Below, one piece after another: positions 5,704-11,433 of a stretch of DNA of 11,433 bases; the stretch's first letter is position 1; the number at the start of each line of letters is the position of its first letter. The position numbers and the translations under genes were made by a program. The stretch covers positions 1 through 11,433 of the forward strand of contig CANCUC010000015.1 of the NCBI GenBank assembly GCA_947381255.1, read 5' to 3'. Under the pieces are notes generated by a model that saw only the letters and a program-made list of their open reading frames with translations, did not search any database and had not been told where the DNA came from. Origin of the DNA: Actinomycetota bacterium. GTDB taxonomy: Bacteria > Actinomycetota > Actinomycetes > Nanopelagicales > Nanopelagicaceae.

Positions 5704-8025
5704 ATGACGCCCGAGCAAGCAGTTGTAGCAGTGGAGACTGTCTCCGCGGTAATTGATGGCGTTGAGGTCACCGTTCCTAAGGGAACCTTGATTATTCGCG
5801 CAGCCGAACAACTCGGCATAGCAATTCCACGTTTCTGCGATCACCCACTTCTCGCTCCAGCCGGCGCATGTCGCCAATGCCTTGTTGATGTCGAAATCAA
5901 CGGACGTGCATTTCCAAAACCTCAAGCTTCATGCACCATGCCAGTTGAAAATGGAATGGTTGTTAAGACTCAGTTGACCTCACCTGTTGCTGCAAAGGCA
6001 CAAGAGGGCATCATGGAGTTCTTGCTAATTAATCACCCCCTTGATTGCCCAGTCTGCGATAAGGGTGGCGAATGTCCGCTACAAAATCAGGCGATGTCGA
6101 CCGGTCGCACCGAGTCACGTTTTGAAGGCGAGAAGCGCACCTTCGAAAAGCCAATCAATATTTCATCACAAGTTCTGCTCGATCGTGAACGCTGCGTCCT
6201 CTGTGCACGTTGCACCCGCTTCTCAAATGAGATCGCAGGAGATCCATTCATTACCTTGAATGAACGCGGCGCTCTGCAGCAAGTTGGTATTTATGAGAAA
6301 GATCCATTTGAGTCTTACTACTCAGGTAACACAGTTCAGATTTGCCCAGTTGGTGCGCTAACTGGTGCCTCATATCGTTTCCGTGCACGTCCCTTCGATC
6401 TCGTTTCAGTGAACTCTGCTTGCGAGCATTGCGCATCGGGTTGTGATCTTCGAACTGATATTCGTCGTGGCAAGACCTTGCGCCGTCTAGCTGGTGATGA
6501 TCCTGCAGTGAATGAAGAGTGGAACTGCGATAAGGGTCGTTGGGCATTTAAGTACATCTCCTCACGTGAGCGCTTGAAGAACCCATTGGTTCGCGGCGCT
6601 GATGGAGAGCTTCATGAAGCATCATGGCCAGAAGCTATTGCTGCCGCAGCCGCAGGACTTGCTGGAAAGCGCGTCGGTGTTCTTGCCGGTGGACGCCTCA
6701 CTCATGAAGATGCTTATGGATATTCAAAGTTTGCTCGTGTAGCACTTGGAACCAATGACATTGATTTCCGTGCTCGCCCACATACAGATGAAGAGCGTGA
6801 CTTCCTCGCTAGTGTCGTTACCGATTTAAAAACTACGTATGCAGACATTGATAAGGCAGATCACGTTGTATTGGTTGGTTTTGAGCCAGAGGAAGAGTCG
6901 CCAATCGTCTTCCTAAGGATTTACCGTCATGTCCGCAAGCGTGCGCTCTCGGTAATTTCAGATGCACCTCTTGCAAGCCGTGGAAGCAAGAAGCTTGGCG
7001 CGAAGTTAGTTTCAAGTGTTGCTGATGTATCTGGCCTAACCGCGCAGAGCGTGATCCTGGTCGGAGAACGTGCTGCAGAAGTAGAGGGAACCCTCTCAGC
7101 TGCATATGCCTTGGCGCAGTCCACTGGTGCAAAACTGGCTTGGATTCCTCGTCGTGCAGGTGAACGTGGTGCGATCGCTGCCGGTGCAATCGGCAACTTG
7201 TTGCCTGGCAATCGCCCTGTGGGAGATAGTTCAGCACGAGTTGATGTGCAAAGCGCCTGGGGAGTCTCTTCGCTTCCTGAAAACGTAGGCCGATCAACAT
7301 CACAAATTCTTGCAGCGCTCAATGATGAATCACTTGATGCAGTTCTCATTGGTGGCGTAGATCCAATGGATATATCTGCTGATGCACTTAACCAATTGCT
7401 CAACACCTTTGTAGTCTCTCTTGAGATTTCAAATAGCTCTGTAACTGCAATCGCCGATGTAGTCCTTCCAGTTGCAGCGGTCGCCGAGAAGTCCGGCTCC
7501 TATCTCGATTGGCGTGGCTCTGCTCGTCACTTTGATAAGGCGATGGAAGATGTAGATCTACGTAGCGATGTACGAATTCTCTCGATGGTTGCCGATGCTC
7601 TCGGTAAGCCAATCAATCTTCCAACAGTCACTGCTACACGCGCTGAGATTGAATCTCTCGGAAATTGGGATGGTGCAAAGTCAACCTTTACTCCACGCGC
7701 GCTTGCGGCGGCACCAAGTGATGAGTTCACTCTTGTTTCATGGCGCTTCTTGCTAGACCTTGGTGCACTTCAACAAGGTGAGGCAAATCTTGCCGGAACT
7801 GCAAAGCAGGCAAGGGCTCATATCTCGTCCGCAACCGCAGCAAAACTTGGAGTAACCGAAGCAGATCACCTAAAGATTTCTAGCGATCATGGCTCTATCG
7901 AACTTCCAGTCTCCATTCGCGAGATTGCCGATAACTTGGTCTGGGTTCCACGGAACTCCGAAGGATCTCAAGTGATTCCTTCCCTTGGATTTACCCGCGG
8001 AGCGGTAAAGGTGGCAAAGCGATGA
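5704..8025 (+). CDS. nuoG: NADH-quinone oxidoreductase subunit G (N1b, N4, N5, N7)
   Basis: The 75-kDa-type subunit that wires electrons from N3 towards the connecting module. It has 773 residues. The N-terminal ferredoxin-like domain has N1b ligands C45, C56, C59 and C77. The N5 set is H111, C115, C118 and C124 (HPLDCPVCDKGGEC). N4 is C164, C167, C170 and C214. An extra N7 set, C240-x2-C243-x3-C247-x27-C275, is complete; this cluster exists in some bacteria and is absent from mitochondria. From about residue 280 the protein is a divergent molybdopterin-oxidoreductase-like domain (for example GVDPMDISADALNQLL and VLPVAAVAEKSGSYLDWRG), expected to bind no molybdenum cofactor. The start abuts the nuoF stop, with only a weak CAGG upstream. 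Two long minus-strand ORFs inside it are shadows. Confidence 0.97.
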   Translation: MTPEQAVVAVETVSAVIDGVEVTVPKGTLIIRAAEQLGIAIPRFCDHPLLAPAGACRQCLVDVEINGRAFPKPQASCTMPVENGMVVKTQLTSPVAAKAQEGIMEFLLINHPLDCPVCDKGGECPLQNQAMSTGRTESRFEGEKRTFEKPINISSQVLLDRERCVLCARCTRFSNEIAGDPFITLNERGALQQVGIYEKDPFESYYSGNTVQICPVGALTGASYRFRARPFDLVSVNSACEHCASGCDLRTDIRRGKTLRRLAGDDPAVNEEWNCDKGRWAFKYISSRERLKNPLVRGADGELHEASWPEAIAAAAAGLAGKRVGVLAGGRLTHEDAYGYSKFARVALGTNDIDFRARPHTDEERDFLASVVTDLKTTYADIDKADHVVLVGFEPEEESPIVFLRIYRHVRKRALSVISDAPLASRGSKKLGAKLVSSVADVSGLTAQSVILVGERAAEVEGTLSAAYALAQSTGAKLAWIPRRAGERGAIAAGAIGNLLPGNRPVGDSSARVDVQSAWGVSSLPENVGRSTSQILAALNDESLDAVLIGGVDPMDISADALNQLLNTFVVSLEISNSSVTAIADVVLPVAAVAEKSGSYLDWRGSARHFDKAMEDVDLRSDVRILSMVADALGKPINLPTVTATRAEIESLGNWDGAKSTFTPRALAAAPSDEFTLVSWRFLLDLGALQQGEANLAGTAKQARAHISSATAAKLGVTEADHLKISSDHGSIELPVSIREIADNLVWVPRNSEGSQVIPSLGFTRGAVKVAKR

Positions 8026-9284
8026 GTACAGCAGCATTACTCGGCCAAGATCCAGGTTGGATTACCTTGGTTAAAGGTCTTCTCGTATTTGTTTTTTGCG
8101 TCGTTTGTACCTTGATGGCAATTTGGGCAGAACGCAAGGTAGTTGCTCGAATGCAGATGCGTATCGGACCTAACCGCGTAGGAAAATTTGGATTGCTGCA
8201 ATCACTAGCAGATGGTGTGAAGCTCGCACTAAAAGAGGATCTCATTCCTGCTGCAGCTGACAAAGTTGTCTTTATCATCGCACCAATTATTTCCGCCACC
8301 ACATGCTTTATGGCATTTGCGGTGATTCCATTTACCGGCACAGTAACTCTCTTTGGTCATAAGACTGCAATGCAGCTCACCGATCTTCCAGTGAGCGTCT
8401 TGTATATCTTGGCAATCGCTTCAATTGGCGTTTATGGAATTGTTCTCGCAGGTTGGTCTTCAGGTTCTACCTACCCACTCCTCGGCGGTTTGCGCTCTAG
8501 CGCTCAAGTTATTTCCTATGAAGTTGCGATGGGTCTCTCACTTGTCGCGGTCTTTATCTACTCCGGAAGCATGTCGACCTCAGAGATTGTTGCCGCGCAA
8601 CATCAATGGTGGTTCTCGGTCATCTTGTTCCCATCCTTTGTTATCTATGTAATCTCAATGGTCGGCGAGACAAACCGCGCACCATTCGATCTTGCAGAAG
8701 CAGAAGGTGAACTCGTTGGTGGATTCCACACCGAGTACTCATCACTTAAGTTCGCGCTCTTCTTCCTTGCTGAGTATGTAAATATTGTTGGAGTTTCTGC
8801 ACTTGCGACCACGCTATTTATGGGTGGATATCACGCTCTTCCAGGGCTTACATTTACGGAGAGCTGGCTCGGCGGCTGGTTCACACTCTTCTGGTTTGTC
8901 GCAAAAATCTCTGCATTCTTCTTCCTCTTCATCTGGTTACGCGGAACGCTTCCACGTCTGCGCTATGACCAGTTCATGAAATTTGGTTGGAAGGTCTTGA
9001 TCCCAACCAGCTTGGTTTGGATATTGGTTCTTGCAACTCTTCGCGTGATGTCTCAACGCGCGGTAAGTCGTCCATTGGTTATCGGCTTTAGCATCGGAGT
9101 TGTTCTCCTCGTCATGCTCGCCACAACCTTGTATGACCGCTCCACTGAGAAGGCGAAGGCGGCGAACGTGCTTCCCGATCTTCCTGCCCCACGTTTTCCT
9201 GTCCCAGCACTGCCAGGCCAGTCACTGATTACCCACGTTCAAGAGATTGAAGCTGAAGCAGAAATGGAGAATCACAATGGCTGA
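8022..9284 (+). CDS. nuoH: NADH-quinone oxidoreductase subunit H
   Basis: Membrane subunit at the heel of complex I; it forms the quinone entry tunnel and starts the proton channel. It has 420 residues. The signatures [20 protein letters not shown] (35-54), [17 protein letters not shown] (57-73) and [20 protein letters not shown] (215-234), the last in the conserved acidic third loop, are intact. Eight core helices end near residue 341. A further hydrophobic stretch at about 352-370 looks like a ninth helix, followed by a Pro-rich then strongly acidic tail ([13 protein letters not shown]). E. coli NuoH has about 325 residues, so this is a roughly 90-residue extension of the sort seen in Actinobacteria. 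The ATGA overlap with nuoG and AAAGGTGG just upstream fix the start. Confidence 0.97.
   Translation: MSTAALLGQDPGWITLVKGLLVFVFCVVCTLMAIWAERKVVARMQMRIGPNRVGKFGLLQSLADGVKLALKEDLIPAAADKVVFIIAPIISATTCFMAFAVIPFTGTVTLFGHKTAMQLTDLPVSVLYILAIASIGVYGIVLAGWSSGSTYPLLGGLRSSAQVISYEVAMGLSLVAVFIYSGSMSTSEIVAAQHQWWFSVILFPSFVIYVISMVGETNRAPFDLAEAEGELVGGFHTEYSSLKFALFFLAEYVNIVGVSALATTLFMGGYHALPGLTFTESWLGGWFTLFWFVAKISAFFFLFIWLRGTLPRLRYDQFMKFGWKVLIPTSLVWILVLATLRVMSQRAVSRPLVIGFSIGVVLLVMLATTLYDRSTEKAKAANVLPDLPAPRFPVPALPGQSLITHVQEIEAEAEMENHNG
9266..9269 (+). promoter_or_regulatory. Shine-Dalgarno that fixes the nuoI start
   Basis: GGAG lies 7 bases before the ATG at 9277, inside the end of nuoH. It selects 9277 over the in-frame ATG at 9247, which has no such site. 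Confidence 0.65.
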
Positions 9285-9828
9285 TGAAGCGAAGAGTTTC
9301 TCCCAACAACTACTTGGTTTCTGGGTCACCTTTGCCACCATGTTCAAGAAGGTCAACACGGTGCAATACCCAGAGGTTAAAGAGCCAACTGCTGAGCGTT
9401 TCCATGGTCGCCACCAGCTCAATCGCTATGAAGATGGCCTCGAGAAGTGCATTGGTTGCGAACTCTGCGCCTGGGCCTGTCCAGCGGATGCGATTTATGT
9501 AGAGGGCGCTGATAACACTGAAGAGGCTCGCTTCTCTCCAGGAGAGCGTTTCGGTCAGGTTTATCAGATCAATTACTTGCGCTGCATCTTCTGCGGTCTT
9601 TGCATTGAGGCCTGCCCTACTCGCGCGCTGACCATGACCAACGAGTATGAGCTCGCTGATAACGGCCGTGCAAAATTAATCTTTGAGAAGGAAGATCTCC
9701 TTGCACCACTTCGCAACGGAATGATCTCCCCACCTCACCCAATGTATCCAGATTCCTCTCACCTCAATTATTACAAGGGCGAGATCACTGGTTCACATCC
9801 CTCGCAGGCTGTTGAGGAGCAGAAGTAA
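9277..9828 (+). CDS. nuoI: NADH-quinone oxidoreductase subunit I (clusters N6a and N6b)
   Basis: Ferredoxin-like connecting subunit with two [4Fe-4S] clusters, relaying electrons from NuoG to N2 in NuoB. It has 183 residues. The two CxxCxxCxxxCP motifs are C58, C61, C64, C68 ([12 protein letters not shown]) and C103, C106, C109, C113 ([12 protein letters not shown]); the last Cys of each motif ligates the other cluster. An amphipathic N-terminal segment ([12 protein letters not shown]) probably lies on the membrane. [17 protein letters not shown] near the end is typical of the actinobacterial form. The start at 9277 (MADEAKSF) overlaps the end of nuoH by eight bases and is backed by a GGAG site; the alternative start at 9247 would add [10 protein letters not shown], which resembles no family N-terminus I know. 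Confidence 0.97.
   Translation: MADEAKSFSQQLLGFWVTFATMFKKVNTVQYPEVKEPTAERFHGRHQLNRYEDGLEKCIGCELCAWACPADAIYVEGADNTEEARFSPGERFGQVYQINYLRCIFCGLCIEACPTRALTMTNEYELADNGRAKLIFEKEDLLAPLRNGMISPPHPMYPDSSHLNYYKGEITGSHPSQAVEEQK
9814..9819 (+). promoter_or_regulatory. Strong Shine-Dalgarno of nuoJ
   Basis: GAGGAG lies 8 bases before the nuoJ ATG at 9828, within the last codons of nuoI. It is stronger than the sites at most upstream junctions. Confidence 0.6.
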
Positions 9829-10622
9829 TGTTGCATAACTCTTTCCACTTTGCGCTCACAGTAGGTCGCACCGCGACTCCAGAAGCGGTTCAATTTTGGA
9901 TTTTGGCACCGCTAGCGGTAATTGCCGCGCTTGGAATTTTAGTTGTGAAAAAAGCTGTGCACTCAGCGCTCTTGATGGCTTGGGTCATGGTTACCCTCGC
10001 GATCTTCTACATCGCCGAAGATGCGCTCTTCCTTGGAATTGTGCAGATCGTTGTTTACACCGGCGCCGTCATGATGCTCTTCCTCTTTATTCTTATGTTG
10101 GTCGGCGTCGATAGCTCTGAATCATTTGTTGAAAACTTAAAGGGACAACGCATCCCATCCATACTGGCAGCAATTGGCCTCGGCGGATTGATGGTTTCCC
10201 TCGTGGGACGTGCAACCGTTAGCGCTCCAGCTGTAGGCCTTAAAGATGCGAACTCAGATGGCAATGTGCAGGGTCTCGCCAAACTTCTCTTCACTCAATA
10301 TGTATGGGCCTTTGAAGTTGTTTCAGCTCTCCTTATTACTGCAGCACTTGGCGCGATGGTTCTGGCTCACTCCCAGAAGATTCGCTCTCCCTTTGCGCAG
10401 CGCGATCTCTCCATCGCTCGATTCCGCAAGGATTCAATGGCCGAGGCGGCAGGTCTTCCAGCACCCGGCGTTTACGCTCGCCATAACGCGGTAGATGTTC
10501 CAGCTCTACTTCCAGATGGTTCTCCAGCGCCTACCTCAGTTTCGCAAACGTTGCGCTCACGCGGTGACATCATCACCAGCAGCGGATTTGCTCTTGAATC
10601 AATTGAAGAGCAGGAGGACTAA
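9828..10622 (+). CDS. nuoJ: NADH-quinone oxidoreductase subunit J
   Basis: Membrane-arm subunit next to NuoA and NuoK. It has 264 residues. Five hydrophobic helices lie at about 23-40, 44-63, 68-92, 109-127 and 161-181. The third contains the conserved FLGIVQIVVYTGAVMMLFLF, the helix with the pi-bulge linked to gating in solved structures. After the last helix comes a hydrophilic tail of about 83 residues (RDLSIARFRK, then GVYARHNAVDVPALLPDGSP) that E. coli NuoJ (184 residues) lacks. The tail motif is familiar from actinobacterial NuoJ and probably lies on the cytoplasmic side. The start shares a base with the nuoI stop (TAATG), and the stop abuts nuoK. Confidence 0.96.
   Translation: MLHNSFHFALTVGRTATPEAVQFWILAPLAVIAALGILVVKKAVHSALLMAWVMVTLAIFYIAEDALFLGIVQIVVYTGAVMMLFLFILMLVGVDSSESFVENLKGQRIPSILAAIGLGGLMVSLVGRATVSAPAVGLKDANSDGNVQGLAKLLFTQYVWAFEVVSALLITAALGAMVLAHSQKIRSPFAQRDLSIARFRKDSMAEAAGLPAPGVYARHNAVDVPALLPDGSPAPTSVSQTLRSRGDIITSSGFALESIEEQED
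10612..10617 (+). promoter_or_regulatory. Consensus Shine-Dalgarno of nuoK
   Basis: AGGAGG lies 5 bases before the nuoK ATG at 10623, inside the last codons of nuoJ. It is the only perfect consensus site noticed in the window. Confidence 0.68.
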
Positions 10623-10922
10623 ATGGATATCTCGAATTACCTCTACCTCTCCGTTATTTTATTTACGATTGGTGCCTTAGGCGTATTGATTCGTCGCAAC
10701 GCCATCGTCATCTTTATGTGTATTGAGTTGATGCTCAACGCCTCTAACTTGGCTCTTGTTACCTTCTCCCGCATCAATGGAAATCTTGATGGTCAAGTCG
10801 CTTCCTTCTTCACGATGGTGGTCGCCGCCTGTGAGGTAGTAGTTGGACTTGCAATCATCGTCACCATTTACCGCTCCCGCCGATCGGCATCAGTTGATGA
10901 TGCCAGTTTGTTGAAGAACTAA
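10623..10922 (+). CDS. nuoK: NADH-quinone oxidoreductase subunit K
   Basis: Small antiporter-like (MnhC/MrpC-related) membrane subunit of the proton-pumping arm. It has 99 residues, the family's usual length, with three helices (about 5-23, 28-49 and 60-83). E35 in [13 protein letters not shown] and E71 in [11 protein letters not shown] are the two buried glutamates equivalent to E. coli E36 and E72, needed for proton transfer. The ATG directly follows the nuoJ stop and has a perfect AGGAGG site. The C-terminus ends in a short hydrophilic segment ([16 protein letters not shown]). The stop overlaps the nuoL ATG by one base. Confidence 0.97.
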   Translation: MDISNYLYLSVILFTIGALGVLIRRNAIVIFMCIELMLNASNLALVTFSRINGNLDGQVASFFTMVVAACEVVVGLAIIVTIYRSRRSASVDDASLLKN

Positions 10923-11433
10923 TGAGAACTAGCAGCCACTTGGTATACCTCATCGCTCTTCCGCTCTTTAGCGCAGCGCTTCTCTTGCTCCTAGGTCGTA
11001 TGGCCGACAAGTGGGGTCACTTGTTCGCGACACTGATTTCAGCATCTACATTTGGCATCGGCGTTGCTGAGTTCATCTCAATGCATAAGCACACTGGTGC
11101 TAGCCGCGCAGCTACCCAGAAACTCTTTGAGTGGATCTCGGTCGGTAACTTTAAAGTTGATGCATCGCTTCTACTTGATCAACTCTCAATCTGCTTTGTC
11201 CTGCTTATCACCGGCGTTGGAACTCTGATTCATATCTATTCCATTGCATATATGGATCACGATAAGGATCGCCGCCGTTTCTTCGCATACCTCAACCTCT
11301 TCATTGCGGCGATGTTGCTTCTCGTCCTTGGAGATTCATACCTCAACCTCTATGTCGGATGGGAAGGCGTGGGCTTAGCCTCATACCTCTTGATTGGTTT
11401 CTGGAATCAAAACCCAACCTATGCAGTCGCAGC
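10922..11433 (+). CDS. nuoL: NADH-quinone oxidoreductase subunit L, N-terminal part (3' end outside window)
   Basis: Distal antiporter-like (Mrp/Na+-H+ antiporter-related) proton-pumping subunit with a lateral helix in its missing C-terminal part. About 170 codons are present of the usual 600 or more. Reading from the ATG at 10922 gives [16 protein letters not shown], then hydrophobic helices, LLDQLSICFVLLITGVGTLI, HIYSIAYMDHDKDRRRFFAY, and the hallmark YVGWEGVGLASYLLIGFW. E148 in GWEGVG corresponds to the key E. coli glutamate E144. The start shares a base with the nuoK stop (TAATG), preceded by only a weak GAAG, so translation is probably coupled to nuoK. The frame stays open to base 11433. 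Confidence 0.96.
   Translation, partial: MRTSSHLVYLIALPLFSAALLLLLGRMADKWGHLFATLISASTFGIGVAEFISMHKHTGASRAATQKLFEWISVGNFKVDASLLLDQLSICFVLLITGVGTLIHIYSIAYMDHDKDRRRFFAYLNLFIAAMLLLVLGDSYLNLYVGWEGVGLASYLLIGFWNQNPTYAVA

Noticed and set aside
6833..7406. Two long overlapping minus-strand ORFs (156 and 159 residues) inside nuoG
   Set aside because: They are antisense to a strongly conserved coding frame, overlap each other in different frames, show no recognisable motif and have no plausible promoter. They arise from codon bias in nuoG.
9247..9276. Upstream in-frame ATG for nuoI
   Set aside because: It lacks a ribosome-binding site and adds ten non-family residues; GGAG at 9266-9269 points to 9277.

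Overview
The window is the front part of an actinobacterial respiratory complex I (nuo) operon, all on the plus strand: eleven complete genes, nuoA to nuoK, in canonical order, plus the first 170 codons of nuoL, which runs off the right edge. Several features point to Actinomycetota: separate nuoC and nuoD, the NuoC N-terminal [17 protein letters not shown] leader, the long NuoE, NuoH and NuoJ tails, the NuoB start MGLEEQLP, and a single-domain receiver-like gene just upstream of nuoA. Base composition looks close to half GC by eye, lower than Streptomyces or Mycobacterium. With the very tight packing, this suggests a streamlined, lower-GC lineage such as freshwater acI/Nanopelagicales; that placement is inference.

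Layout. Bases 1-297 are the 3' end of an HD-domain phosphohydrolase-like gene cut by the left edge. After a 68-bp gap, 366-815 encode a 149-residue receiver-like protein of the kind that sits beside nuoA in Actinobacteria (Rv3143 in M. tuberculosis). It keeps the acidic pocket and the phospho-acceptor Asp position but lacks the switch Thr/Ser and the conserved Lys. A 69-bp gap (816-884) then holds a probable leaderless nuoA promoter and a CRP/GlxR-like palindrome. From 885 to the end the genes overlap, abut or lie within 2 bases of each other, mostly through ATGA or TAATG junctions, so the block reads as one translationally coupled operon. No stretch longer than 300 bases lacks a gene, and no RNA genes, mobile elements or CRISPR arrays were seen.

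How the genes work together. NuoE, NuoF and NuoG form the NADH-oxidising module (FMN plus Fe-S clusters N1a, N1b, N3, N4, N5 and the extra N7). NuoB, NuoC, NuoD and NuoI form the connecting module that carries electrons through N6a/N6b and N2 to quinone, which in this phylum is probably menaquinone. NuoA, NuoH, NuoJ, NuoK and NuoL form the membrane proton-pumping arm; nuoM and nuoN are expected to the right of the window. All Fe-S ligands and the key membrane carboxylates that I checked are intact, so the complex looks functional.

The window is mostly a standard operon. The parts most worth a second look are the degenerate receiver protein, the control elements in the two short intergenic gaps (a CRP-like site, two leaderless-type promoters, and a 10-bp direct repeat flanking the receiver-gene promoter), and the lineage-specific extensions of NuoE, NuoH and NuoJ.
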